The notes beneath the pieces are model-generated. The model was given only the letters and a program-made list of their open reading frames with translations, had not been told where the DNA came from and made no database searches. Below are positions 1 through 19,160 of a stretch of DNA of 64,000 bases, one piece after another. A program made the translations under genes and the position numbers. Each line of letters opens with the position of its first letter. Within the stretch, counting starts at the first letter, position 1. Source of the DNA: Blasia pusilla (lineage: Eukaryota > Marchantiophyta > Marchantiopsida > Blasiales); contig CM114274.1 in the NCBI GenBank assembly GCA_050084515.1, forward strand, positions 32,674,001 through 32,738,000, in the 5' to 3' direction.

Positions 1-1
1 A

Positions 2-160
2 TTTTTCTCACAAGGAACAATGGTTATGGCAGCCACACAAGGAATGATGGCTATGGCTCTCTCAGGTTACCCGTGGCCTCAACATGTCATCCTCGACCTC
101 TTGAAGCTGTCTTCCAGTATCTCCGAACGCGTTCTACTAGATCTCGCCGATCTATTCTAA
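2..160 (+). other. short open frame at the left edge, unidentified
   Basis: A frame open to the left edge ends at TAA 158-160 and reads MVMAATQGMMAMALSGYPWP from the ATG at 20, then a leucine- and serine-rich tail. I recognise no family. It could be the 3' end of a gene outside the window or chance. No splice signal was found that links it to anything. Confidence 0.12.
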
Positions 161-188
161 AAGACGTGACATAACAATCAACATGAAA

Positions 189-290
189 TCTATATTATTA
201 TAGGAGAATGGTTTCTTAATTTGTAAACATTTCTCGGTTGGGCAGCAAGAAAAATGTTTCATTCTCTACTAGTAACTAGAAAATATTTTT
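189..290 (+). repeat. Helitron 5'-end-like copy
   Basis: After an A, the sequence starts TCTATATTATTATAGGAGAA and continues with TTCTTAATTTGTAAACA and a GGGCAGCAAGAAAA tract. The same order of words appears at 47946-48080, and the first two also near 17958 (minus). This matches the A|TC start expected of a Helitron left end. No matching right end with a hairpin was found here. Confidence 0.4.
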
Positions 291-3238
291 TTATGAATAA
301 CTAGAAAATATTTTTCATTTTAGAGGAAAAAAATTGGTTTGCAACACAAGAGCAAGACTAGTGTGCACATTAGTTATTTTTTAGGACGATTGACATGCTT
401 CACACAAATGTGAGAAAAAAACCAAGAAGGAATCCGATATCTTACATAACTACGGGCCGTAAGTCTTCAATACAAGGGACGCGCATATATTTGTATAAAT
501 TTTAAATTTTCGAAAATACTGTTCGCGGATACGAGATGAGCATCCCCCAAGTCTAGAAATTTAGAGATGTAAAAAACTCCGGCAGGGTGCGAGTTCAAAT
601 TATGTTGACATGCATCGACGCCAATGTCACGCCATACGCACGTAGGGCATGGGATTATAATGTGACCCTCAGGGAAGCTACGATTCCCGTTCATCTTGAC
701 GAGAACAAAAAATCGGCTTTCGAGAATGAGACCCGATGAGTTGGTGCACAGATCAGTCGGTACGAATTCGAAGGAGGCGCCCGTCCAGTCGTTGTAGACC
801 TGGCTCTGTCAATAGGTGCGCAATTTAGAATTCTACTTGGTGACTTCGTACTCTTGCAGGTTGAGCGTTGCAGAGAGAACAGAGATTTCTGGCTACGACG
901 CCGACTCTTAGCCAAGTTCACCAGCGGCCCGAGCAGCACGAAAATCATGAGTTTTACTTCATAGATTTCACTTCATGAGTCTGTTGCTGCGTCCCACTGG
1001 ACTGCGTTCAAACTGCATAACCAATCCCATCGCACAGTACAAGTCCACAAGCTCTACAGCGTCTCTGCGAGCTTCACCTACAGCACATCAATGCTGAGAT
1101 CGTAATCGTGATGAATAAAGAATCGCGGACTTTATGGCATGCTGATTGGTCACGCTAATCCGTAGGAATGCATGGAGGCATCTAGATCATCCTTGGAACC
1201 CGAATTCGCGGTAACCGTGATGAGTTATTCCTGTTCCAGGATTGGCTGAGGACATCAACACGTAACTTACTGAAAGAACTGAAAGGGATGAATGGACACG
1301 ATCTTAGAAAGGCACTCGCAAAGTTCTGGCGGTTTGCACGGAGGAAATTTCGGAGCGTCCGGGAACTGATTGAAGATCGTGATGAGTGTGCGACTTGTGG
1401 AGATGTTTGCTCCGGCGCTGTATAAAGTGAGGCTAATCTGCAATCTACGCTTTGTAGCGTCAGCGGCCATTTCTGACGAATTTCATAGTGTTCATTCTGC
1501 GCAATGTGCGCAATTCTTGGCGAGTAGCCTCAGCGGACCGTGTTGAGATCCCCAAAATTTGGCAATGCCGTACCGACTCCACCCCCGAAAGTTGGAACTG
1601 CCGTACCGATGCCGGTATGCATGTAAAGTTACCAAGGACCGTGGCGAAAGTTATCCTTGCATCAGAAATCTGAATCTTGGGCAACTTGAAATTCTTGAGG
1701 GATCCCTCTGAAATTTCTTGCAAGGGGTGGGGATTCCAAGGATGTTTCACGCACGAGCGGGTGGATGGACCTACTGGTACGCTGATGGGCTGATCCAACT
1801 CGGCGATTGTAAGAAAACTTTAAATGACCAGGTCCGGGTGAACGGTTCCTTGAAATCTGTCAGCTGGACACTTTGCATTGCAGTGTAACATGTTTTGGGC
1901 CTGAGGGACTTCGTTGGACTTCGATCTAACTGAGGGTGTCCCCTTTCCTGGTTTCGCATGGTTTTCTGGGACGCCAACAGAGTGGACGGATGAAATCAAC
2001 ATGAGTCTATCTCATGACCCATGCTCATCGAAAGGAATCCTTCTTAGCAATCGTTAGCAAGGGTTAGAAAAATATCTATCTTGGGAAATCAAACTGCTTC
2101 AAATTGAACCTTCTTCCAACCTTTCATTCATTTGGGCACAAACAACACCGCTCTTGGACGTAGGGAAGAATGTCGTTTCTACAGATAATTTTTTTCATGG
2201 AGGAAGGTGAATGGATATGTCTGCTTCTTCCCATTTCATGCACATTCGAAGTCGATATGGCTTCCTCGAAAAGAGAAGCCGATTCTCCTTCGTCGATCTC
2301 CATTTACCCAAGTCGCGTACAGGAGCTTTTGTATGTTTCGAAAGATCCCTCGCTATAATCAACGTTTCGTCACTTGTAATTTATTCCCAATTTATGTCCC
2401 AATGCCACAGTGAAGATGAACTGCCTATAAAAAGCAGGCTTGTAAAGCTGCCGCGGACATTTTCAAGAGGCAAATACGAGCGCCTTAATGAATACCCTTA
2501 CTGAGTAGCTTCATTCAAAAATAATTTTTTTACCAGTTCAAGCAGGTAATAAATGCCTGCAGTTCAAACAGATCCTATGCAGTTCCAACAGACACCAAAT
2601 GCCCGCAGTCGGATGTTTTGGAAACTTAAGCGCACATAAACTCCGCTCTGACGCAACAAGAATCCCTTCTAAATCTCTCGCACATCGTATGGAATCCGCC
2701 GGGAGTGAACTGTTTAATCACGACTTTTCGGAACAAGCTTCACCAGACTCAATGAGACGGCCGCATATCCAGAGACGTAATTAAAATCTCGATTCGTGCA
2801 GTCACGGAGTGGAAGCAACTCCAGCTTCCTCAGAATAGTCCTCTGATGAAAGGTCACGTTGTACGACTTGAATCATCCATCTAAGCCAAAAAAGGGTGGG
2901 TCCAGGAGAGGAGGATGCCGGATGCCACGATCCTTTCGACAAGCCACACGTGTATCCCGATAGGAGTGAGATAGAGGTGGGAAGACATTTCCCCTCTTTA
3001 TCTACTTGTAATACTGGAAATGTCTTTCAAACATGTCCTCGTGACACACGAATACCAGAATTCCCTTTGAACCTTCCGTCTTATTTAATAGAACACTCGA
3101 TTTCTAGTACAGTTTCACGATAAGGAATTCCTTTATTGACCTCCGTAGGCTACAGTAGAGCTTTGCGCTTTGGACCAGACTCGAAAAAATTAAAACCTTG
3201 AAGGTTTACTTTTCCTGTCAAGGTAATGAGTGGACCTG

Positions 3239-3470
3239 ATCTTGCCAACGAGTCAACGAATGCAAAGATATTTTTTATGAAAACCATGTTCACTCCAGAT
3301 TGACAGGCTAACAGACGTCCCTCCCTAGCTGAGTAGGCATCATCAGATCTTGCCAAGCAGATTCAGACTCAGCAAAGATTTTAGATACATGACAACCATC
3401 TTCACTCCAGATTGACAGGCTGAAATTCGTCCCTCGTGGAGTATGTCTCATCGGAAGCCAATTCCACACC
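3239..3470. repeat. diverged tandem duplication, about 115 bp unit
   Basis: Unit 1 (about 3239-3353) and unit 2 (about 3354-3470) both carry GATCTTGCCAA, then GCAAAGAT, then TTCACTCCAGATTGACAGGC, then CGTCCCTC. They are clearly diverged. No coding content seen. Confidence 0.7.
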
Positions 3471-4019
3471 ATGAGGACTACAGCGCAGTATAGATCCCGT
3501 TAGAAACTTGCTGCTTGCCTAAAACAGAAAACTACTCCGCATTTCGTTTCTCCAACACACTTTCGGCTCAAGACCCTACTATATTGAAAGAAAACATCGC
3601 AGACCTGTTCCACACCTCATCAGGAAAATATGGAGTACACCTACTTGCAAGAACATATGCGTCCTTGAATTTTGAAATACCCACAAATATGAGGTCAGCT
3701 TTCAAGAATTCCAAAACACAAAACATAAAAGAGCTCAATTGATTGCAGACAAATTTTACTGCTAGATGCTGACTGTATACAAAGGTGTTCAGCAAAAAAT
3801 ACATTCATGCAACAGAACTGATTTCTGCCCATATTAGACGGCCTTACTAGACAGGTGCCATGGGCATTCTACAAATGACATCGACAATCCTATGAACCTT
3901 AACAAGACGCTCACGTGTCCACAATAAACTAAGATCTCCCGTTGCTTTTTACCTGATCAACCCTCCTCAGGAAGCAAACAACAATGAACAACCCGACTAT
4001 ATCCCAAGGTTAACCCAAT

Positions 4020-4207
4020 GCTACAGAACTTCCCTCCATGAGAGAAGAATGTGGATGACTCTACCTGCATTCTACGATGCAAAAATTATCGCTACATGAG
4101 ACATCCTTGCTGGCTGCAGAACTTCTTTCCGTGAGAGAAGAATGTGGATGACTCTAAATGCACTTGAAGATGCAAAAAAATATCACTACACGAGACACCC
4201 TCGCTGG
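4020..4207. repeat. tandem duplication, about 94 bp unit
   Basis: Two adjacent copies (4020-4113 and 4114-4207) share GAGAGAAGAATGTGGATGAC, a GATGCAAAAA tract, and GAGACA(T/C)CC(T/C)(T/C)GCTGG at the end. They lie just 3' of the ArfGAP stop codon, so they may fall in its 3' UTR. Confidence 0.8.
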
Positions 4208-4353
4208 CTTGTTCTGTCCCTTGACTCATTGTGGTTTCGTTAGTCCTTGTAACATAAAACCTACATGCTCATCTACTTAATAAAATGTAACATAAAACAT
4301 TAATGCTCATCTGGTTAATGAGAACCAGGGGTGGGCTGCAATGAAAAGACTGA

Positions 4354-10933
<6,580 letters not shown>

Positions 10934-12600
10934 TATCGTCCTCACTTGCAGGCTACCCTGGTCTCATGCAAAGGTCGATTCTTCCACCCACTAAGAAGCC
11001 GAATACTCTATCACAAGCTGTTCACACATCAAGTATTGGGATAAGACTCGAGGGATCCCTTGAATAGACCACGCCCGAGCGACCTAGGCAAATTCAAAAA
11101 ACAAACACCAAAAGTCAGATCGCAAAACATCCCTCCTCAACCAAACTGCGTGGATTGATTTCTCGGAGAAGTGTCGGAATGAGACGAGATAAACTTCCGA
11201 AGAGACCTTCAACCTAGATAGGGGCTTTGAATGGAAGGACAAAACATGGATTGGTCCAGCCCAGGGATCCAGTAATTCACCTATCGTCAATATCGCCTTC
11301 GTCGCACAATCCGTGTGTCACGATACAACACAAACGCTTTCTCTCGACGCAAACAATCGAGCAGCCTAGTCAAAGTACTCCGATCCAGCAGATAAACAAA
11401 TCTTCCGGCCCCGCACACGAAAGACCTGCCTCTTCTCTTCACCACAATCAATCAAGCACCCTTCAAGAAGCCCCGAGCAGAGGCCCCAGTCAAGAGGCCC
11501 AAACCTTTTCCCTGTATTCTCCTGTTCCTAATATACAGCCTGCCGCTTGCCGGACAACTCCCACGGCAAGAAGTCAAGGCGGGCCAGATAGATCGGATCT
11601 GTCCACTCTAACCTTCATGCACAACTTCAAGATCCCCGCAGGCGTCTCTTCTCCCCGATTGCTTCGAAGAAATGACAGTCACGGAATCGCAGATCAGAGC
11701 CAGAAAACGGTGAGAAGCCTCCGCTTCACAGCGACGGGGTCGAAGGGGAAGTTCCGGCACCAGTGCGCGCCTCAATAGCACCGAACTTCGCCTGCGCCAC
11801 CCTGTGTGTGTTTGGAAAGGGAAAGTAAAAAAATCACCGTCGCTGTCACCGACCGGCTTGAACAACTGCGTATTCGATCGTATGTCCTCGTATGGCACAA
11901 AAAGCGCTTTACAATGGAACGTGGTTCAACGTGAGCTTGCGCTCGTACCAATCCAAGACCTTGTCCACCTGACCTTCTTCATGCCCCACGACCTACCGCA
12001 TCCCTAAGCTCCTGTCATGTAAATCTCAATTTCGCGCTTAAGGAACGACCGGCACTACCGGCTACGACAGAGACCCTGTCGCAGTTGTGGGTTGTCATTG
12101 AGGCTGGTCCACTGCTACCTTTCCAAAGCGGGGGTCGGTCTCCCCAGTCGGACCGACAATTCGCAGATCGTGCATGGACATACTGCAGGTTTCTGATACA
12201 ACTGTGACCGTAGATTCGACGTATCTACGGCCCTAGATCCCCTCAAGTCTTGGCCCACGGCCGGCCCCACCGGCCCGGAGTATGAAATGCACAGCCTGCC
12301 CGATATTGGACGCCACGACCGCGACAGCGAGAAGGGGGGAAAGCCATGCGATTCGCCGATTTCTGACGCGTGGCATCATGTGTCTGCTTAATTGGAGCGA
12401 AGGCACCTTAACCGCAACGGAAAAGTCTCGTGTGTCCTAAACCTTACCTGCCTCTCGGCCTTTGGCCGCGTTGGCGACCTTTATTGCCACCGCCCCCGCC
12501 ACCCCCCAACTCAAAAGTTAGCGGGACTCCCGTCACATTTTGTTTTGTTTACATGTGAGATGTCTCGCTCCTGAATCTACTCATAATTTCAATCAAATAT
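10934..12600. promoter_or_regulatory. upstream region of the ArfGAP gene, no coding call
   Basis: Mid- to high-GC DNA upstream of the ArfGAP start codon. It should contain its promoter and 5' UTR. Longer open frames at 11227-11778 (plus) and 11608-11898 (minus) overlap each other and carry no family motif. No TATA box or known operator is claimed. Base composition turns AT-rich abruptly near 12.6 kb. Confidence 0.35.
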
Positions 12601-13466
12601 TTGATGCCCATTGTTTTTACAATAAAGTGGATTCGACATAGATTTTATTCTATGTTTCACTTCTAAAATTCATGCAACTACTTTGGATTATTAAAAAGGC
12701 CATTTAAGAGATTCCGTTTGTTTTTAAGAACTTTTAATTCACTTATTTTTATTGCTATTATTAGTGAGTTTCTTTTGAATAAGTCTTTTTAGGAGGACGG
12801 ATCATGAGATAAGTGTGTATCTTTGACAAGAAGTATGTTAGCATGGTGTGGACTCTCTCCATAGTAACATTTTCCTTCATGCTGACTTTGAAATCAAGGT
12901 CTTTACGGGACCCTATCATGATGGGGCATTTGTTCTTAAGGTTAGTAGATTAGTAGTGCAAGCAAATCCGTGCCCAAATTGTGAGGGGCCCAAAATAGTA
13001 GGAACTCGAAACGGGGATGCCCAATAAGGCCGAGGTTTATCCAACCCAATAAGGAGTTCAAGTTTGTCATTGATGATTTTTTGTCCAAAAAAAGTGGTAC
13101 CGAAAGTCATATGTTTTTTCATGAGTAATGAACATCAAGCAAATGTGGCGTGCCATTTCCACCAATCGTAACTCCTATCTACAAGGATGGCCGCTCGAGA
13201 TCATGCTTTCAACTTCCTTATTGGGCAAGAGTCCAAGAGTGCAGCAGTATCCTAGCATGGACGACTTTTAGATGGAGACCGATGCAATAGGTTTTATGCC
13301 AACATATTATTTCTCCATTTATGGTCATTGCACATTGCATGGCACTTCATTCTCATTGAACTTCATCATCTCACATATACACTTCTCTTTTCAACCGAAA
13401 TATTGAGAACTACTTGTGTGAAGAATCGTAGATATTATACAAATTAAAACAGTGATCTATAAATAA

Positions 13467-13540
13467 TCTATATTATAGTAGGAGGATGCATTTTTTAAGT
13501 GTTTTGTGCTCCTCGTGACATGTGTCTCAATCAAAAAATA
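13467..13540 (+). repeat. Helitron 5'-end-like sequence
   Basis: Begins A|TCTATATTATAGTAGGAGGA and has GACATGTG about 50 bp on, like the other TCTATATT starts at 189, 47946, 17958 (minus) and 18329 (minus). No right end was identified. Confidence 0.3.
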
Positions 13541-13671
13541 AGAAAAAAATTTGATAAGCTAACCCAACAATCTCTCAAAAACAAGTTTTATATTGTATTA
13601 AATGAAATGATGTTTGCATATTTTGGATCTCTAGTTTGAATATGGGTAAAAAACCTAGCTTCAGCATATTC

Positions 13672-13759
13672 AAAATATTTACTATACATTAGCTAGTGCC
13701 CCAATATATTTTGGGTCTGTGGTTTGTTGGGGCACTAGATAATCCATAGTAAATATTTT
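13672..13759. repeat. imperfect inverted repeat, about 33-bp arms
   Basis: Left arm 13672-13704 and right arm about 13727-13759 are near reverse complements (AAATATTTACTAT and CTAGTGCCCCAA are shared), with about a 22-nt spacer. A few mismatches suggest an older event than the perfect palindromes elsewhere in the island. It could be a short foldback element. Confidence 0.75.
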
Positions 13760-14108
13760 TACACATCGTAAGTGGTATGAGTCCTCTATCATGGTTGGTA
13801 GTAGATTTTTGCATGAATCTATTGGCTTGATGTTAGATTTTGTAGATTCCACTTACTTATGGAGTTGTTTGTACGATTCCATATGTTGATCAGCTTAGTG
13901 TAGTCATTTATAGTACTTTGATTAGTATTTAAACATGCAAGTGTTAAGTGGGTTCTAACCTTTGCATCAAAGACAAAACTTAAAGACATACAATAGCATA
14001 TTCAAGGGAAATTCTTTTGCAATACTTTTTCCTTGCTAATATCTCCTTCTTTCTTGAGAAACTCTAATATTGATACTTCATTTTTTATTCATGAAATACA
14101 TATGTTCA

Positions 14109-14190
14109 TATTGAAGATTAAGTTATACTCAAACTCATCACATACACGAAGTAGGAAAAATCTAATCTTGGTTAGTTAGTTTAGCACGTA
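14109..14190 (+). mobile_element. Copia LTR fragment, plus orientation
   Basis: Starts TATTGAAGATTAAGTTATAC and contains CGAAGTAGGAAA, AATCTTGGTTAGT and AGTTTAGCAC. The same words in the same order occur in reverse orientation from 15518 downward, so these are two copies of one LTR family facing opposite ways. Only about the first 80 bp are preserved here. Confidence 0.6.
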
Positions 14191-14654
14191 TTCAATCTGG
14201 GGCAAGGAAATTTGAGTCAGAGCTGAATGGCAAAAAATTTTAGATGAAGGTATGACATAGACAAAACTTTACAGACATTTTGTAAGGCTTTCCCAGTCCA
14301 TTTAGCAATCTGTGTATACATTCATTAGAATTATGTCAAAGTTCTAACAATCTTATAGAACTCTTTGAGAGATTTCCTACGCATCCAAAATCGTTTGTTT
14401 TTGGCGTTCCAAGCTCTTGCAAAAGAAATTTCAATGTAGAAAGTGCAATTATTGAAAGAAAGTTATGATGTTTGCTCTCTACACGGAAATTTCAACTAGT
14501 TCTTCCATACGATTGATCAATTTAGGGAAAATTTTAGGTTAATTATTATGTAGGAGTGCTCTATGCTTCAATTGGAATAGTAGAGAACCTAAAATTACCT
14601 TTTGTGAGTAAAATTTTTCTTCATGGAATATTCCTCATCAACAATCACAAGCAA

Positions 14655-15210
14655 GAAACTAGATAAGCAGAATTACAACATCTACAAGTTTCGCGTGAAA
14701 TAATTTCTCATGGGTCAATAATTATGGGAGCTTATTATGATAAGGCCAAACTAGAAGATGACTAAACAAATGTGAATGTTCTCGCGTAGAAAAAAATGCA
14801 CATTGCAAGTTATCCACTACATTTCAATGATGATCTGTTTGTAAATTATTAATCACATTCAAGATGTTGATACTCCAAATGAGTTATGGGATGCATTGGA
14901 AAAGTTATTCTAGACATCCAAAAAGGTCAGAAAACTTCGATTCAAACAATAATTTAACAAAGTGAGGAAAGGATCGCAAAACATCAATGAGTGTATTTTA
15001 AGTATCAGACATATTGTTGATCAATTAAATAACATTGGAATGATTATAGAAGACGATCAATCTATGAGAAGGAAGTATAGAACAAGAATACCTTTACATG
15101 TTTAAGAATTAATTATTGAGCAAGAAAATTTAAAGAGATAACTGTAGATGCTATGGTTGGTGATGCAAGTTGTTATCTACTTGTGGAAGCCGGTATGTGT
15201 GAACTTTAGA
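14655..15210 (+). pseudogene. Copia gag (UBN2-type) remnant
   Basis: With stops and frame changes the translation shows NYNIYKFRVK, then DVDTPNELWDALEKLF, TSKKVRKLR, INECILSIRHIVDQLN, ELIIEQENLKR and ITVDAMVGDA, in the order of plant Copia gag. At least three in-frame stops make it non-functional. It is cut off at about 15210, where an oppositely oriented LTR begins. Confidence 0.85.
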
Positions 15211-15219
15211 AAATTGCTA

Positions 15220-15518
15220 AACAAGCATAATTGATGGAATACAACTCTCTCTTACACACACCACAATGGAGAATAAAGTTTTGCAATGAAAGGAAACGAG
15301 TAGAGGTTGTTTCCCTTCTCAATTATATAGGTTATGTATGAAGAACTCTAACCATAATCCTTATCATAGTTTCAAGTTATATCAATTATGGTTAACTAAT
15401 CCTAGCTAAAAAAATTGTGCTTAACTTACTAACCAAGATTAAACTTTCCTACTTCGTTTGAGTAACAAATATAACAATTTATATATTTGATGGGTTTGAC
15501 TATAACTTAGTCCTCAAT
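15220..15518 (-). mobile_element. Copia LTR, minus orientation
   Basis: Read on the minus strand, a purine tract GATAGGGAG is followed at 15518 by TATTGAGGACTAAGTTATAG, the expected polypurine tract to 3' LTR junction just after the end of the pol frame. A TATA-like element (CCTATATAATTGAGAAGG) lies inside. The low-coordinate end near 15220 is approximate. Confidence 0.55.
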
Positions 15519-16700
15519 ACTCCCTATCAAACTCATATCCATATCTCCAACACCTAAATCGTTTCTAAACATCTCAAAGTTATCTCTAGATAATGCCTTA
15601 AAGATATCAACAATTTGTTGATATCTTTAAGGCATTATCTAGAGGTAACCATGTGTAGAGAGTCTATCCGAAACGCTTTCTTCCCAATCAACATTTGTGA
15701 ATCATTGTAATTACAAACTTGGAGAAGATTCAAATTGAAGCCCAAATTGAAAATAGAATTTCATAAACCGCATAATCCTCCTCATAACACAAAGGTAAGG
15801 TTTCCAAGGTGATGACATAAACTGACTTACGAGACCAACTGTGTTGCTCAAGTCCAACCTAGTTGTAATCAGATAGATCAAACTTCAAACCATACGCCTT
15901 TACATATTAGAATCTGCAAGCAACTCTCCTTCATCCACTATTAGCTTCATACTTTGATCTAAAGTTGTAGAAATTGGTTTACAAGCCGTTATATCATATT
16001 TTGAAAGCATGTGAAGAATATATTATCCTTGGAATAACAATATGCTCTCTCCAACCTAAAAAACAAAAAAACAAAGGAAGTGCTTAAGTTCTCCATATCA
16101 AATTATGCTTGTGATTTTAGCTTGATTTATTGTACTACATCCTCAGTACTCCCAATAATCAAGAGATCATCAACATACAATACAATGAGAAACATATGGC
16201 CTTGTCCTCTCAAGACATATATCGAGGAATTAGAATCACAAAATCTAAAGCCCAGCTCTTGTAGGACACATGTAATCTTGCCATACCAAGCTTTTGGGGC
16301 TTGTTTGAGCCTATATAGCGCTTTCTTTAACTTGCATATGCGGAATGGAAATTCAAGATGTTCATATCTAGGTGGTTGAACTCATTATGTAGGTCTCCAT
16401 TTAAGAATGAATTATTGACGCGCATGTGATGTATTCTTCACTTATTATTGATTATAATCACTATTTTTGTAGTCCCCATCTTTGCAACACGGATAAATTT
16501 CTCCTCAATATCGATGCCACACTGTTGTGCATAGCCCTTGGCTACCAATCTGGCTTTGTATCTCTTCAATGTACTATCATGATTCCGCTTGACTTTGTAG
16601 ACTCATTTGCAACAAAGACTTCTTTAGCGGAAGGTATATCAACCAGCTCTCCAGTTTATTGATGTCTTAATGCAACAAGCTTTTCTTCCATAGCTCCAAT
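15519..16700 (-). pseudogene. Copia pol remnant (reverse transcriptase and downstream)
   Basis: The minus strand encodes RYKARLVAKGYAQQ-like sequence, FLNGDL, KLKKALYRLKQAPKAWYGKI and the catalytic LIVLYVDDLLIIGSTED (YVDD at about 16160). Then come DITACKPISTTLDQ, SLIYLITTRLDLS, VGLVSQFMSSPWKP and finally QIVDIFKALSRDNF. Stops and frameshifts are frequent. About 200 residues expected between the DRxSTxGY-like motif and QIVDIFKAL are missing, and the deletion point coincides with the palindrome at 15579-15649. No integrase was recognised upstream. Confidence 0.9.
15579..15649. repeat. palindrome, 35-bp arms, 1-nt spacer
   Basis: Arms 15579-15613 and 15615-15649 are reverse complements except for one base; the core is GATATCAACAATTTGTTGATATC. 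It sits inside the Copia pol remnant where coding sequence is deleted, so it looks like a rearrangement scar and not a functional site. Confidence 0.95.
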
Positions 16701-17827
16701 TCATCTAAACTTTCATGTTGCTCCTTCCAAATAACTCGATTCATGTTCTTTAAGAAATCCTTCATTTATGAATTTATGAATATGATGTGTGATTTTACTT
16801 GATCTACAAAGTTGTTGTTTAAAGTTGGATGCCTCTGATATCTAGCTTGAGCTCTTACTAGTGTCAACAAATTGAATACCTACTTTTTTCGAGCATGGAT
16901 TAGTAGATTTAACTGAAGAATCAAGTATCTAAAAATTTAATTATTTTCTTCATTACTTCTTATTTTACTTTATTAATGATGATAAAAATTGCCCAAGGAA
17001 ACTCTAATGGACATCACGATGAGACTCAAGGCCAAAATTTTCAATAGCTAGATTAAATCAAAACTTTAAAATTTTGATAGATTGGAGCTATATTTTAGCT
17101 TAGTTACAATATAGTTTTTGCCTTCATAACCGCTCGTGATGACCGTCACTCCTTGTATCATAGGCAAGTAGTGCTCTCTAAGATATAACAATATCCATCA
17201 TGACCTTTGTGGTGCTTTCTAGGCCCAATTTTATATCCCACTTTTTTTTTAGATATTTCCATCTTTATCCACACTGAAGAGCCAACTCAACTCAAAGCTA
17301 ATGTGAGATAATCAAATCCTCAACTTGAGGTCTTCGTTTGTTTATTTATTTTATTCATATATGTTTATTTTGTAGATGAAAAATATTGAAAAATACATAA
17401 TGGCATGGACAAGTGGTCCATTTTTTCAATTAAAAATTTACCACATACAACTTGGTGTGCAAAGATGCCAAAGATTTCATTCATTCAGATATCTCCAACA
17501 TATGTGACTTTCTATAGCGTATGTCTTTAATTCATATTATTTTTCCACCTACGTTATTTAGGTGGGAAAAACAAAATCAGAAGATGCTACTAATTTCATT
17601 ATACACTACACATTTCAGCCTCTAAATTCTATCAACTCTGCCAAATATATGTGATTTTTAAAAGGTATTAAGTGGTGAGGAGGCAAAATGAAATCAAGTA
17701 ATTCATGGAGAGATTTTTTCAGATTTTCAAGAGGAATGAAAATCCTTCTCAAATTCAAAAAATTCCAATTTATTTCTTAAACATGTTTGATTTCTATCCC
17801 CTTTCAATAAACTATCTATCTATATTA

Positions 17828-17958
17828 CTAGCAAGGTGATCGTGCGATGCACAGAAATAAAAACTTGTTTGAAGATCTTTTGTTAGTATATAGCCTGTGA
17901 AGGGACAAACAGAGAGGTGTTTGCAAACCAAGAAGACGCTCTCCCATAATAATATAGA
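17828..17958 (-). mobile_element. 131-bp non-autonomous mini-Helitron
   Basis: On the minus strand the element begins after an A with TCTATATTATTATGGGAGAG (17958 downward) and ends TTGCTAG before a T (17831-17828). This fits the Helitron rule A|TC...CTRR|T. A short hairpin GTGC-ATC-GCAC lies about 11 nt before CTAG. It is too short to code for anything and would depend on a Rep-helicase in trans. The hairpin stem is shorter than usual. Confidence 0.65.
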
Positions 17959-18199
17959 TTAAGAGAAGATTTGATTAAAGTAATTATAATACTAGTCATA
18001 ATATATTTATTTATATTATTAAGAGAGGATCGGATTAAAGAAATCCTCTTCCCGTGTTGATGCCTTGTTCTTTCAAATCATCTTTGGTGTTAACACATCA
18101 TATTTAAAAACAATTAAATTAAAAAGAACAAGTCCTTTAAGGAAGCAACTTTTTTCCCTCCTCCCTTGTGCATTGTAATAGCATTTACTAATGTACAAT

Positions 18200-18329
18200 C
18201 TATGCTATACACAAGAGTGAAGGGCTTTATCATACATCATAAAAATTTAATTGTTTTCCACTTGCCACGAGTCAAGTATACATATATTTGCAAATCAAGA
18301 AGGCACTCACTCTTCAATAGTAATATAGA
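18200..18329 (-). repeat. Helitron 5'-end-like sequence, minus
   Basis: Reading down from 18329 after an A: TCTATATTACTATTGAAGAG, then TGCCTTCTTGATTTGCAAA, then CTTGACTCGTGGCAA. The same order is seen at 47946 on the plus strand. No right end of its own was identified before the mini-Helitron at 17958. Confidence 0.45.
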
Positions 18330-19160
18330 TATAGATAATAAATGATGAAAAATAGTTTTTTGGAGTCTCATATTATGACGCGTGTCACATTTAATTATAA
18401 GATCTCATGTAAACCAGAGCCCGATACGGACATCTATCTGTGTCGAGTTTTGGTTAAATAGTTTAGAAATATTTTTCATCCCAAAAATATAGTTTACTTT
18501 TCAATTTTATAAATCTCCAAAGAGTAATAAAAAGTTACTTTAAAAGAATACCCAACTCCCCTAAAAAATTTCACTCCTCCATAAAGTTTTGAATCATACG
18601 TGCTCTCCCCCTTCCAATCTTCCCACCAAAATAACATTCACTAACTAAACTCTTAGTTAATTTGAATTAATGAAATCATTTCCCTTTTCCATTAAAATCT
18701 ATTTCCCTTTGCCAAAATTTCACATGTGAACTGGCATCATTATTAAAAAAATTCATTTCAAAATTTAAATAGAACTTATTTCTCTTTATTTTAGAAGATT
18801 AATAAATTGAAATTAATTCTTATAAATAATTAAAATATTTAATTAAAATTTAAGTGATATCCCAATCCTCTAAAAAAATTCCTCCTTCAGTAAAATTTAA
18901 AGAACATTATTCCTTCTAGATTAAAATTTATTTTCCCTTCCCATCAAATATGAATTAAGAAAAAATAATTACTTTTTGTTTATTTTTATAGTTATTTCAC
19001 CTTATTATCACTTAAGATCATCTATTATAATATAAATTAATCAAACTCTCAATTAATAATTAATTCTCTATTCAAATAATGTGACTAAAGAACAAAATTT
19101 AAATATGTTACTATTTTATCTAGCTAATTCATTATTTTGTCCTATTGTACTTGTAGGATC

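Larger units (their letters stand above)
161..3900. other. no recognisable gene; mixed intergenic DNA
   Basis: Several open frames of 60-110 codons exist on both strands, but none shows a family motif and none can be joined by consistent splice phases. The stretch holds a Helitron 5'-end-like sequence at 189 and a roughly 115-bp tandem duplication at 3239-3470. Confidence 0.5.
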
